DNA of 35,090 nucleotides from Chara braunii (GCA_003427395.1 BFEA01000083.1:3212592-3247681); one strand, 5' to 3'. Counted from the first letter of the stretch, positions 18,820-29,246 are shown. The notes: a model not told the origin generated them from the letters alone. Numbers and translations are program-made.

Positions 18820-20068
18820 ATGCTACAGCATTGTGCACTGTCTACACTAGGACATTCAAGATGCCTACCGCAACAGAGTGCACAGGCCAATTTAGAACTG
18901 GTGGTTATTCCGGAGCAGATACATTCGGGTTCTAACAGGTAAGTCCAGATTCCTACAAACGAAACTATTTTTAGTCTGACTAGTCCTCAAACAGAAGCAC
19001 CAAGAACAATAAACAGTTCTAACTAATGCTGTTTGTCAGATGTCAATGGTTGTACACCTAACTAATCAAAACATAAAAACAGAATCATTTGTGTGGATAA
19101 GACAACATGAAATTTTCTCGAACTTATCAACTGGAATCAACCCCTCCCTTAGTTCCCCTGAATATCTCTTGACGTCAGCGTCCCTGAGCGATCTGGAGAG
19201 CGTCGCGTGTCTAAAGGTGTGTGTCCAACCCACCCCTGTGCCTCGAGTATCCACTGAGTTGGCCAGCCTTGCATGTATATTTATCCTCGGCGTGTCGTGA
19301 GCCTTACATCACTGGCTGATCCAGAGGCATTTTAACGTCCGCCCCCAAGTGACATAAGAAATTATTTTACGTCGCAGCAGGACGACGATCACAGCCAGTG
19401 ATATCCCCTTTCCGTGTTTATTTATAGACGCTGGGTGCTCGTCTTTCCTGTAGGGCTGGCCTGCCCAGTAGTACCCATCTAACAACGCATCAAGCCAAAC
19501 AAAGGACAAGCAGCAAGGCATGCGTGCTCTACTTCTGGTGGGTTGGCATGGTGACTGTGACCCAGGTCCAGGGCCCTTCAGAAAGCTTCGCCCATCTCCA
19601 CCCAGATGCTCCACGTGAACATTGTCGACTCTCAAGGTTGAGTGCACTCGACACCTCACGATGAGAGGACTCTCAAGAAGGAACACACAACCTCATGGTA
19701 AGAAGTGTCGGAGAGGGAAGATAAGGTTAAGAGCAACGTACCTCAATTAGCTGCCCCCAACCACAGAGATAATCTCACCAGATGACCAAATGACGATTGC
19801 GATGACCTTTCGCTGCATCGTCACAACCAGCATTATCTCGTCGTTCCACCTCAGCATTAATCGCACATTAGATAGTTCTCATCACACTGTCCAGACCACA
19901 TTCACCTCACATAGCCTTCCTGGCGATCCCCTCACCTCCTGGATCGCCACACACTCGTCTCCACCCTCCTCACTACACACCACTTACGGCCAAACTCGCC
20001 CAACAGACCGCATGTATGTACCGCATAAGGCAGAAGACAAGCGCCAGATGAGCGCAATCGTACCACAA
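18820..20068 (-). other. Leader of the minus-strand LTR element
   Basis: About 1.25 kb between the primer-binding site and the gag start, lacking a convincing ORF. A TATAAATA sequence on the minus strand at about 19424-19431 could be a secondary promoter or part of an inserted LTR. Short open frames here are not recognised. Confidence 0.5.
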
Positions 20069-20079
20069 CTCTGATACCA
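20069..20079 (-). promoter_or_regulatory. Primer-binding site, initiator tRNA-Met type
   Basis: On the minus strand TGGTATCAGAG, complementary to the initiator tRNA-Met 3' end, follows TTCCTTGCAAT exactly as at 2371-2392 on +. Its orientation agrees with the minus-strand gag, giving LTR, primer site, leader, gag in the correct order. Confidence 0.85.
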
Positions 20080-20082
20080 AAT

Positions 20083-20841
20083 TGCAAGGAAGATGAGCAA
20101 TAACTTCAGCAATCAAACAACATCATACATATGAGTCCAGATAGTCGTGACCTCGAACCAACAATAGAATTGCATCACGAGATTCACCAAATAAGATCAC
20201 ACCAAGAATTCATAATTGACAATGCTGAAATAGTCCCATCATCATCAACGAAGAACCAGAGTTGATATCCTATCTAGCGCTCGGCGCCCAGACTATATGT
20301 GGCAGATCCTATCTAGCCTATACTATGAAGCCGAAAGATGACGTCAACAACATTCCCAAAGTACGAGCATATGGCGACCAATGTCGCACGCTTCCAGCAC
20401 CAGGTATGTCTCGCGCTACACTCTCAACCTCGTTCCCCAACTCACAGATGCCACTAGCACCCAAGGACCACCCTGCGCCTCACCCAGCTTACAGCAGTGC
20501 AACTTGGCTATGGCTGCGTGCTCCTTCCCTGCTCGCCCGTGAGAGCGTAGGCGCCAGCCAGCAAATAGCGCAACATGCAGCCAGCACCCGACCCGATAGC
20601 CTGAGGCCCAGCACGAGGAGAGCAGGCCTTGGGCCTGAAGTGGTTGCATGTGCCCAACTGCTTTCGGCTTGTGTTTGGCCCGGTACGCGTATCCAACCCA
20701 GGGTCTGCTTCACATACATTCACATAGGCGGCCCAGGGCCTGGGTTCACTCAACCAACTGGCACTGCGCAACTGCCTGAATTTCCCCGAGTTGCGTGGTG
20801 GCCAGAAAAGGGCCCTGAGGGCCTCGTCGAGCATGCCTTCA
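20083..20841 (-). mobile_element. 5' LTR of the gag element (left boundary inferred)
   Basis: On the minus strand the LTR would run from TGAAGGCATGCTCG (20841) to CCTTGCA (20083), about 759 bp, with TG...CA ends. The start is chosen because CCGCCCTAAGTGAAGGC is identical to 4649-4665, where another LTR start is inferred. The interior is GC-rich and has several GGCCC words. The open frame on + across 20262-20846 is therefore probably non-coding. Confidence 0.5.
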
Positions 20842-20978
20842 CTTAGGGCGGACGACGGGCTGCAAAAATGGGGCCTTATGGGGCTCTTAGAGGCAGTGGC
20901 ATCGCACTCCCTTCTTTTTCCTCCTCTTTTTCCCTCTGTTTTTGTTTCATGATCTTCGTAGTATCATCCAGTTTTGAT

Positions 20979-21087
20979 GGGTGTCCCAAAGGTACAGTCT
21001 CTGTATCCTTTGGTGGCAATGACTGTACCTTTGGGACTTTGTTTGTTTGTTCCACATTTCACTAGAGAATGTACCTCTGGGACACCC
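20979..21087. repeat. Perfect 17-bp inverted repeat with a third arm copy
   Basis: GTCCCAAAGGTACAGTC (20983-20999) is exactly complementary to GACTGTACCTTTGGGAC (21021-21037), separated by 21 nt. A third, near-identical right arm, ATGTACCTCTGGGACACCC, lies at 21069-21087 and could pair with the extended left arm starting at 20979 (two mismatches). Possibly transposon termini or a foldback transcript. Confidence 0.9.
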
Positions 21088-21101
21088 TCTGCTGTTTGTT
21101 T

Positions 21102-21539
21102 GTCCTACATTTTACCTAAGACTGTGCTAGATCTGACTGTTATCACCTGTAGACGCTGGCCCAAAAAGTCCTTGGCAGCATTCTGACTCAGATCTGGATG
21201 TGAACAGTTCATGGGTACATGTATTTGATCGCGGTTGGCCCTCCAGCAGCACTGGGAATGGCAGTCTGGCTCAGCTGGTTACGCATGCAAACGACATTCA
21301 CGCGGCCGCGAGTTCAATCCCCACTGGCCGGCTGGGGCATGCCTCGTGTGAACCAATTGAAATATTCCGCTTGCTGCCCTTGGGTCGATGTTAGTAGGGA
21401 CTTTAGCGAACACAACTGTGAGCTTTTGTCTGATCTCAGGCTCGATGTTGATATTGTAGCAACCTGAGTCCCAAATTCCGTTTGGTCCCAGTTGGTCATA
21501 GTTCCAAGGCTCCGGCCTTGCAGGCATTCCATATTTCCC
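21102..21539 (+). mobile_element. tRNA-derived SINE-like repeat, copy 1
   Basis: Contains an RNA polymerase III promoter: A box TGGCTCAGCTGG (21267-21278) and B box GAGTTCAATCC (21310-21320), start-to-start spacing 43 bp as in tRNA genes. The tRNA-like part would be about 21260-21332. Homology with copy 2 extends well upstream (from GTCCTACATTTTACC) and downstream (to GGCATTCCATATTTCC). So the repeat is larger than the tRNA-like head, or a SINE sits inside a duplicated segment. No intact tRNA cloverleaf is claimed. Confidence 0.75.
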
Positions 21540-21956
21540 TTGCTCAGCGGACGAATGAAAAAACGGTCAAAAAAATTGAAAAAGAGAGAAAAGACAGCCC
21601 TGTTGTCTTCCCCGGAATTCAACGTGCGGCAATTATGTCTGTATTTAGCGCATTGTTCGATCCAAATACAATGATAATGACCCTACATTCTGTCCGGGGG
21701 AAGATGGTGGCAAACTGTATTATTTACGCAAAAAGATGGCGGTCCTGGCCAGCAGAGAACGATTTCAAAAACACACCTAAGCGAGACTCGGTGAGAGCTG
21801 TCTGCTGATGGAATTCGTCCTCCTCGCCCGCAAGCCGGCCATGACTGGGGCCGGATGGATACAGGGAAGTCCTAGTCTGAGTATGACCTCACACAGCAAT
21901 GGCAGATATTTCTATGCTCTAGCAGGCCTCTCACTATACCTTCCGTTGATGTATGA

Positions 21957-22026
<70 letters not shown>
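21957..22026. repeat. Compound (TC)n-(AC)n microsatellite
   Basis: About 13 TC units directly followed by about 21 AC units, between the two SINE-like copies. Confidence 0.97.
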
Positions 22027-22029
<3 letters not shown>

Positions 22030-22156
22030 TCAAATCAATCAATCAGGATGACGTCCATCAATCATCTAGGCTAATCAATTATTCAAACACATTAGATGCA
22101 TGTACGTGGAAGCCCCGATGTTCTCGCTCACAACAGAAGACTATCTCTTGCATTTT

Positions 22157-22671
22157 GTCCCGCATTTTACCAGAGAGTGTACTGGATCTGACTGTAATCA
22201 CCTGCAGACGATGGCCCAAAAAGTCCTTGGCAGCATTCTAACTCAGGTTTGCAANTCAACAGTTCATGGGTACATGTATTTGATCGCAGTTGGCCCTCCG
22301 GCAGCACTGGGCATAGCAGTCTGGCTCAGCTGGTTACGCATGCAAGTGGCATTCAGGTGGCTCAGCTGGTTACGCATTCAAGTGGCATTCAGGTGGCTCA
22401 GCTGGTTATGCATGCAAGTGGCATTCAGGCGGTTGCGGGTTCAGTCCCCACTGGCCGGGTGGGGCATGCTTCGTGCGAACCAGTTGAGATAGTCCGCTTG
22501 CTCCCCCTGGGTCAATGTAAGTAGGCACTTTAACGAACACAGCTGTGAGCTTGTGTCTGAGCACATTGTTTTTGTTGTCCAGAGTCCCGCTTCCCAAATT
22601 CCGTTTGGTCCCAGTTGGCCACAGTCCCAAGGCTCCCGCCTTGCAGGCATTCCATATTTCCACTGCTCGGA
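22157..22671 (+). mobile_element. tRNA-derived SINE-like repeat, copy 2, with triplicated A box
   Basis: Matches copy 1 over its length (for example ATGGCCCAAAAAGTCCTTGG and ATGGGTACATGTATTTGATC). The A-box region is present three times as a 36-bp tandem repeat: TGGCTCAGCTGG at 22322, 22358 and 22394. One B box, GGGTTCAGTCC, lies at 22437. The third A box keeps the 43-bp A-to-B spacing of copy 1. One ambiguous base at 22255. Confidence 0.8.
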
Positions 22672-23687
22672 GGCGTTCCATATTTGCCCCCTTCGTATTT
22701 CATGTTTTCCCCAACATGCTCCCTCTTTGGCCTCGACAACTGCGACATGCCCCCGGGGTTCCCTTGGCTGCGCTACAGCGCCTGGCGCGGTCTATCAGTA
22801 GATCCGAGCGAAAAAAGAAAGGGAAAAAGGAATGGGGCGGCCTCCTCGTCGTGGATGTGGGCGGCCTTCGTTGTGTACGGATCGGACTCTCCCGTCTTTT
22901 CTTTTCCCTTGCCTTTGTCTATTCCTTCGAGTGGGTGTGTGTGCGGGTGCGGGTGCGGCGATGGGTCTGCTCGTGCTGCGGGGTTGGGGTCTGGGCGCGG
23001 TGGCCGCCCCGCCAGCGGTGGTGCCCGGTTGTCCTGCACCGTTTTCACAGTCCCTCCCCGCCAGCAGTATGAGGTGTCGCCAGTCGTCTTCACTCATCCG
23101 ACCCCGTCGTGAACCCTCTCTGTGCTTCTCTGCGTCCTGCTCCTCATCCCAGCATCAGCTCTGCAGCTATGCCAAATAGTTCTCCCTGCGTCGCCTCTTT
23201 CTCCTCTTCCTCCATCTGGCTAGTCAGCATACAGGTATGCCCCTCGCTCCCTCCTTCGTCTTCTCCTGTCCTCCGGCCCTCCTAGCTCTGTGTCTTCCTT
23301 ACTGCGCTTCATCTCTTTGCCTCTTATCTCTTACGCCCCCTCATCGTCCGCCTCCTCACCCTCTCGTTGCCCCTTTCTCTCCTCTTTTCCTGTCGTCTTC
23401 GTCCGCCTCTTCCCGCAGTCGTTGTTGACCTCCTTTCCCCTCCCCTCTGTATGACGCCATCGCTCGTATCCTCTCCCTCTCCCTCCTCTCTCGCTCGTTT
23501 GCCCTCCTCTTTCTCTCTCTCCCTCGACGTCTTCCTCCTACCTTCATCATGCTCTTCTTCCCCTCGACGTCCTCTCTCTCTCTCAGCCGGTTCGGTTTGT
23601 TGTTGTTCTTCTTTCTCCTCCTCCTCTACCTCCCGCGCCTCCTCTCCCCAGCTCCTCCTGTCACCTCGGCTTGTGTTTCGCCAGCTC
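22672..23687. other. No supported gene; increasingly pyrimidine-rich
   Basis: Long open frames here (up to 175 codons in several frames) arise because CT-rich DNA rarely makes stop codons. None has recognisable domains. From about 23190 the + strand is mostly C and T. Confidence 0.6.
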
Positions 23688-23968
23688 TAGATCCGGAGAA
23701 GTGCTTGTCTGGGCGTGCATCTGGATGTCTATGAGATAACAGGATAGCGGACAGAACAGGGAGACAGTTATGGTGTCCGGGAGAATACGACGTGGCGCGA
23801 GAGTGGGAGGAAAGAGATCTGGATGGTGTAGATCCGGAGAGTGCTTGTCGGGACGTCCTTCTCGATTTCTATGAGATAACAGGATGATGACGAAGGAGAG
23901 CGGACAAAGCACGGCGACAGTTATGTGTTCGGGAGAATAAGAACGACGTGGCACGAGCTTGGGAAGGG
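23688..23968. repeat. 141-bp tandem duplication
   Basis: The unit starts TAGATCCGGAGA at 23688 and 23829. Shared blocks: GTGCTTGTC, CTATGAGATAACAGGAT, AGCGGACA, GACAGTTATG, GGGAGAATA and CGACGTGGC. Copies differ by several indels. A weaker third continuation may follow to about 24060. Confidence 0.88.
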
Positions 23969-24611
23969 TGAGAAGATACGCAGTAGTGATAGGAGGAGGA
24001 TATTTGTGGATTCGGGAGGATGAGAGTATTGTTTGCGTGTTCGAAACTGAAATTGGGAAAGGAACGAGGGGGTGGGGTAGTCGCGGGAGGGGAATTCGGG
24101 AGAAGCTCGTCTGCTCAGATGGCCTGTCTGGGGAGAGATCGGTCTGAAGGGTAGTCGTTTTTGGGGTGGAGATGCGATGCGGTTCATCTGTAAGAACAAG
24201 GTTCAATCCCTCCCCCCATTCATCTATTCCTCCCGCCCTCCCCTAATCACCGCCCCAGCACCCCAATATCTCAATGGGCTTTCATCAAGAACTTGGTAAG
24301 GCAAAAGGAGCAGAAAGAGCACGTTGTACACTTGCGCGGGGTGGCAAGTGCTGGATATTGGGACTAAGTTGGACGGAGGGAGACTTGCTCGACGACTCCT
24401 TACTCGTGCGCTGTCTACCTCGTGCCCATCAATCGCTACCGACAGACAAAATGACTTCCCTTACCATCGGCTTGGCCAATCCTTCCTCCCGTCAAATTGG
24501 CTTCTGTCTTCCTCTTTGTGCGGGTTCCCTCCGTCTATCTCTCGTGTTCTCCCGTTCGTTTCCCACCGTTCTTTTCCTTCGACTTGCCGAGCCAGTCAGC
24601 GCTATGTAGAT

Positions 24612-24728
24612 TATCTCTCTCTTTCTCTCTCGCTCGCCCTCTCTCTCCCTCTCTCTCCCTCTCTCCCTCTCTCCCTCTCCCTCTCTCCCTCTCTCCCTCT
24701 CTCCCTCTCTCCCACTCTCCCTCTTTCT
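24612..24728. repeat. (CTCTCCCT)n low-complexity tract
   Basis: CT-rich tract with a dominant 8-bp period. Confidence 0.93.
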
Positions 24729-24815
24729 CTCGCGCGTGCAGTTTTTCCTATGTCTATCTCCTCCTTTGTGAGACTTGTTGAATCGTCGTTGTTTCTCCCC
24801 CTTGCCCTGACTCTC

Positions 24816-24940
24816 TCAGGGCATACTCACAGTAGGACTTCTCTACTCCTTTCTGGACGTACTTGCGGTCAGATACATACAGCTCTAGCGTTGACTACGG
24901 TCAGATACATGTAAGATAGGGCTAGTGTGAGTATTCTCTC
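24816..24940 (+). mobile_element. 125-bp MITE, copy 1
   Basis: Short element with terminal inverted repeats: left CAGGGCATACTCACAGTAG, right CTAGTGTGAGTATTCTCTC. Inside are two direct subrepeats, GCGGTCAGATACAT and ACGGTCAGATACAT. The same structure appears at 24951, 25304 (reverse) and 29823. Non-coding. Confidence 0.85.
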
Positions 24941-24950
24941 ACTCGCTGTG

Positions 24951-25052
24951 TAGATACTCACAGGACTTTTGTACTTCTTTTTGGACGTGATTGCGGTCAG
25001 ATACGTCCAGGTCAGACCTTAACTGCGGTCAGATGAATGTAAGATAATGCTA
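24951..25052 (+). mobile_element. 125-bp MITE, copy 2 (shortened)
   Basis: Left end GATACTCACAGGACTTTT, then GGACGTGATTGCGGTCAGAT, TGCGGTCAGATGAATGTAAG; the right inverted repeat is lost. It is flanked on both sides by ACTCGCTGTGTA (24941-24952 and 25052-25063), perhaps from duplication at insertion or unequal exchange. Confidence 0.75.
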
Positions 25053-25303
25053 CTCGCTGTGTATATCTCTCCGGCTCACTATTCTTTCCTGTCTCTCCAT
25101 GTCGACCTTCCTTGAAGTCTCTCCGCTCCCTCAATGAATTTCCCCTGTCCCTCTCTGCACCCGAAACTCGTCTCGCTTCAATGCCCCGCCTCAATACGCT
25201 TCTTCCTGAACCTATCCCATTTTCCACTTCTCCGCCTGTTTATTTTGCCTTGTTTCCCCCTCCTCTCTTGCCAGATACCTCTCTTTCTGTCGACCCGTTG
25301 GTC

Positions 25304-25430
25304 CTGAGGACATACTCACACTAACACTGTCCTAAATGTATCTCACTGCAATTACGGCCGGACCTGGATGAATCTGACCGCAATCACGTCCAGAGCTAAG
25401 TAGAAAAAGTCCTAGTGTGAGTTTGCTCTC
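25304..25430 (-). mobile_element. 125-bp MITE, copy 3 (reverse)
   Basis: Ends CTGAGGACATACTCACACTA and TAGTGTGAGTTTGCTCTC. The interior GACCTGGATGAATCTGACCG, CAATCACGTCCAG is the reverse complement of the other copies' interior, so the asymmetric core shows this copy is inverted. Confidence 0.88.
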
Positions 25431-26069
25431 TTCTGTACGAAAAGCGCAACAATTATCCGAACTAAGTTGATGAATGGTTGTACCTTCTTGATATAACCAT
25501 GTTCGGAGACGTCGATGTTCAAAGCTCGGCGTTTCCAGCTAGTTCTGGCCGAAATTCCGGCCAGATTCAGCCAGGAAAGTGCTACCAAATAGTGCGAGTA
25601 TGGCCGTAATGTGTTCAGGAGCGCAAAGAAAAGAGAAGGTTGTGGTGCTGCAGTTAGCCCGAGAATTGAAGCCAAGCCGAAGTCGTCGTCGTCGTATTTT
25701 GGAATCTCTGGGATACGCAGACCATAGTGCGCAGTTCACAAGGGAGAAAAAGGAAAGGAAGGGAGGAAAAGGAAACGAAGGGAGGAAAAGGAAAGGAAAT
25801 GTCGGATGCTCAGCCGTGAAGGTCGACGAGCGAGAACATGCAAAAGCGCTGAACTGGCACCGAAGAAATGACGACCCTGCTGATTAAGGCGGGTTTATGT
25901 ATACGTATGTTGATGACGTTGAACCTTGTGACCACGCTGAGTTACCAAGGGGTCACCCCTTATTACGTTAGATGGTGATTAGGGTCGTGAAGATGCGGAG
26001 GAGGAAATGGAGGAGGAGGTATTCCACGTGGAGTAAGAGGATTACTGCCGGTCATGTAGATTGTAACCA
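25431..26069. other. No supported gene
   Basis: Contains GTC repeats (25682-25695) and a purine-rich AAAGGAAAGGAAGGGAGG stretch (25748-25800). An open frame of about 100 codons at 25579-25887 is basic and Lys/Arg/Gly-rich through the purine tract. No family is recognised. Confidence 0.5.

Positions 26070-26099
<30 letters not shown>
26070..26099. repeat. G30 homopolymer
   Basis: Thirty consecutive G on +. Such a run can form G-quadruplexes and is hard to sequence, so its length is uncertain. Confidence 0.9.
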
Positions 26100-26100
<1 letters not shown>

Positions 26101-26270
26101 GGGAATTTTGTCGTCTTTTGGCGGGAGTGTAGTATATTTTCGACTTTCGATCGTATGCGCTGGAGCTAGTTGTTGGATTGCCACGTGTAGACACGTGTTC
26201 GATCCCATATACAGCACACACGAGAAGCATGGCAGAAACGACTTAAAAAAAAAAAAAGACCGCGCGTACG

Positions 26271-26365
26271 GTCCCATACACAGACAGGTTCATACACAGA
26301 CAGGTTCATACACAGACAGGCACCCCACTCAGACACAAACAGGTCCCATACGCATACACAGACAG
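26271..26365. repeat. 16-bp minisatellite
   Basis: Repeats of ACACAGACAGGTTCAT and variants (GTCCCATACACAGACAGG, CACAAACAGGTCCCATACG), about six degenerate copies, following an A13 tract. Confidence 0.88.
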
Positions 26366-26904
26366 GTTCAGACGGTCCCACACGTGGCAGATTGTAATAA
26401 ACCGCATGCAGTGTGACCAGACCCCCTGAACTGTCAGATGATCGGTGTCAGTGTCATCGCCATCTGACTTCACGCTCACGCCGCTAATTTGGTGGTTCCA
26501 ATTTCGTTTTTTTCTTTGTCAGAAAAAATCCACTTATTACGTAGTAAGATCGAATATGAGGCCAGGTCCTCACAATTTTCCAGTGGTTCCAATTTTCTTT
26601 TGCTACGTGAACCATTCTTGATTTGATATTTATTCTTATGATGAGGATGGTGATGTTTTTGTTGTTGTTCTTTTTCTATTTGCCACGAAACCTCTTCTGT
26701 TGTGTTCGTCAGAGACGCACCGAATCTCTCCTTTTTTTTTTGTTTTTTCTATTTGAATCTGTCAGGTTACCCCCGCCATGATGATGCAATGAATCAATGG
26801 TCTTTACCAATTGGTAAAGCGGGTAGATTGATATGCAAATCGCAGACTGTCGAGATCCCCAGCCAACTGTCGTACTGGCAGGCAGACTCACTTACAGATG
26901 GACA

Positions 26905-27058
26905 CAAGTGGGTCCTTGTGACACACGAGGATGTGGCAGCCAGCGCTCAATCTGTCATCCACGTGGCTGGCCTTGTACGTAAGAGATGATGAACAGGTGG
27001 GGCTTTCCTTCTTTTCCTTTCCTTGTTTTGCGCCGATTCACAGTGTGACAATGTATGT
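26905..27058 (+). repeat. Long direct repeat, left copy
   Basis: From CAAGTGGGTCCTTGTGACAC to GTGTGACAATGTATG. It matches 29247-29423 in order: CACGAGGATGTGGCAGCCAG, GCTGGCCTTGTACGTAAGAG, TGATGAACAGG, GCTTTCC, CCGATTCACAGTGTGACA. The copies are 2342 bp apart and bracket the pyrimidine-rich block and the RING-like ORF. Confidence 0.88.
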
Positions 27059-27414
27059 GTATATTTATTAGGCGCGAAAACTACAGACACGAGCAGACGG
27101 ATCTCTCCGATTCTTTGATAAGACTGTTGCATGGGATTTTCCTGTTATACGATGTCCTAGTGCAACGTCAAACATTCCATCTCATCGTCCTGCCGGTGTG
27201 TGCACCTGCCAGCTTACGCGGTTTGAGCAGTTTTGTGACAATTGGCATGATATCTGAACTGCGGCAACCATGCTTGTCCGCCGTTTGCTTTCCCGTGGCC
27301 ATGCTCCTTCGACGTAGTCACGAGGATGGACTTGTTACACTCGTGCTCGCCAGTGTCGACACCCTATAAATGTGACTCGACTTACACAATGGTTTCGCCG
27401 TATGCTTCGCTGGT

Positions 27415-27835
27415 CCGTGCATCATCCTCTTCCACCTTCTCCTCCCCTTTCTTTCCCTTCTCCTTCGTCGTCTCCCCCTCCGCCTCCCCCTTCCTCTTTT
27501 CCATCTTCTCATCCTCCTCCCCTTCCCCCCCCCCTTTTTGTCCATCTTCACCTCCTCTTTTTCCCCCTCCTCCTCTCCACTTCCCCCTTCTCCTTCTACT
27601 CCTCCTTCTTCCCCTTCCCCTTCCCCTCCCCTCCCTCTCCGTCTACCCCTCCCTGTCCTTCCCCTTCCTCTTTGCCAGCATCCTCTTCTTCATCCCCCTT
27701 CTTCTTCTTCCCCTTCTTCTTCTTTTCTACTTCCCCTTCTTCCTTCTTCTTCTTCTTCCTTCTTCTTCTACGTCATCCCTTTCTTCTTCTTCTTCTTCAT
27801 CATCTGCCTCCTTCAGCTTGTCGTCCTCTTCCCCA
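27415..27835. repeat. Pyrimidine-rich low-complexity block
   Basis: Almost only C and T on +, with CTTCTT and CCTCCCC motifs. It is open in all three forward frames, giving Ser/Pro/Phe-rich translations. This is an effect of composition. The frame open to 28174 gains a less biased C-terminal part after 27900 whose significance I cannot judge. Confidence 0.9.
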
Positions 27836-28216
27836 CGCCGGCTGAGATCGGCCCCTCCTTTATCTTCGTTGTCCATATTGGGACGTCGGCAGGTTCGTTC
27901 ATTCTCTCCTCCTCCCAGCTCCCCTTCCTCTCGACGTTGTGTTGATCCTAATCTGCCGCGGTCTTTGTCTTACCGACAGCCTGCTCTGCCACGTCGACGG
28001 CGTTCGTCAATCACGCGTCGACCACGCCAGATCAGACCTGGCTTTTCAGTGGTGACCGATTCGGATCTGCGGGCAGATCTACCAAATGCTTGTGGCTTGG
28101 CAGCCACAAATGTCTGCCGACAGGCTTATCAGCTCGACTGCGTCCCGTTTTGTTACGATTGCTTATCAGCTTGACGCTGTTGAAAATCAGTTTGTTGTAT
28201 GACCATAATGGTCCAC

Positions 28217-28249
28217 CTCCTGAGGGTAATAACTATACTACCTCAGGAG
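28217..28249. repeat. Hairpin between two open frames
   Basis: CTCCTGAGG (28217-28225) pairs exactly with CCTCAGGAG (28241-28249), with a 15-nt loop. It lies just upstream of the RING-like ORF start. Confidence 0.8.
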
Positions 28250-28306
28250 ACTTTACTGTAAATGTCTAACAGTTAGCGTTCCACCGTCGCCACCTTCTTA
28301 TGCATC

Positions 28307-29014
28307 ATGCGACGCCAGGCGATGGCCTTAATCCTCATATTTCTGCCTGCATTTTGCACAGACCCGGGCATTATAACGGCACTCATTCGTGCAGCTGCCC
28401 AGTGGGAACTGTGGGATGGTGGGACGATGATTCAGGCTATTTTCAACATAAATGAATTTTTGCTTGCATTGTCCAATCATACTTTATTCCGGATTATTGA
28501 CCGACTCTCGTGTGACACCTGTCGGGACAGGGACGCGGTGCGCCTTGGCTGTGGAATTCATAATCTATGCCATCACCATTATCAATCTGTTGCGGCCGCC
28601 GCTGTCTGTGCCGAAGGGTGTCCAACGTTTCCTCATTGTACACAGCCCTACCACCCAGATATTCGTTGTCCCTTTTGTGCGCAAGGACGCTATCAGGACT
28701 GCATGATGCCGCACTGTGAACGTCCTGCTGTTTTTTTGACACGTGGACAGCATGTCCTTGGTCAGGACTGTTTTGATGGGATGGTCCGTGCTAGCCGTCC
28801 TGCTGAATGCTGTGCTGGCGCAGCTCTCCTTGGGTATCCTTGTGAACATCCACGTCATCCTCAGCGTGCCTGTCCTATCTGCCGGGGTGGGGCTCCTCTT
28901 CCTGACTGGTCAATAGAATCAAGCAGGTCAGGAGCAGCACTAATTGTAGGACAGATAAAGCTTTCGAGACTACCAACAGATATGGAGGTGAAGAAAGAAG
29001 ACAGAAAAAAATGA
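28307..29014 (+). CDS. RING-like zinc-finger protein with duplicated Cys/His module, 235 aa
   Basis: Open from ATG 28307; the stop is at about 29012. RING fingers bind two zinc ions and commonly act in ubiquitin ligases. Residues 69-124 fit the spacing C-x2-C-x9-C-x2-H-x2-C-x2-H-x29-C-x2-C (C69, C72, C82, H85, C88, H91, C121, C124), ending RCPFC. A second, degenerate copy follows (about 137-192): ERPAVFLTRGQH matches RDRDAVRLGCGIH, and it ends ACPIC. It lacks the third Cys of the first copy. The N terminus is hydrophobic (LILIFLPAF), perhaps a signal or membrane segment; the C terminus is Lys-rich. It lies between the direct repeats, so it may belong to a mobile element. I cannot name the family. 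Expression is unproven. Confidence 0.6.
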   Translation: MRRQAMALILIFLPAFCTDPGIITALIRAAAQWELWDGGTMIQAIFNINEFLLALSNHTLFRIIDRLSCDTCRDRDAVRLGCGIHNLCHHHYQSVAAAAVCAEGCPTFPHCTQPYHPDIRCPFCAQGRYQDCMMPHCERPAVFLTRGQHVLGQDCFDGMVRASRPAECCAGAALLGYPCEHPRHPQRACPICRGGAPLPDWSIESSRSGAALIVGQIKLSRLPTDMEVKKEDRKK

Positions 29015-29246
29015 AAAAAAACGAAACCAAAAAAAGAAAAAAAGAACAAAATGCTGAAGAAAAGAAAAAAGAAAAATGTGACAGTGTCAACAAGTTTATC
29101 TGTGCGATGTGTCATTTGCTTTGTTTGACCGATAGGCCTTCCTCTTCCCTCGTCCTTTCTTTGACTGGATCCCTTTCTCTTCTGTTGCCTCTGTGAGGTT
29201 TGGTTTCCTCCTCCTTTTCTTTACCTCTTTGCCTTTTGGCTGCGTG

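Noticed and set aside
20262-20846. 194-codon open frame on +
   Set aside because: It lies within the inferred LTR of the minus-strand gag element and has no recognisable domain.
21260-21332. Functional tRNA gene
   Set aside because: A and B boxes are good, but I could not form a convincing acceptor stem and cloverleaf; it fits a SINE head better.
22545-23112. Overlapping 165-175-codon open frames in several frames
   Set aside because: GC- and CT-rich composition explains them; no domain and no agreement on frame.
26271-26365. CRISPR-like array
   Set aside because: The 16-bp units abut without unique spacers of constant length, in a eukaryotic setting; it is a minisatellite.
27326-28174. 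282-codon open frame, Ser/Pro/Phe-rich
   Set aside because: Pyrimidine-rich DNA has few stops, and all three forward frames are open. The last 80 codons are less biased but match nothing I know, so no gene is claimed.
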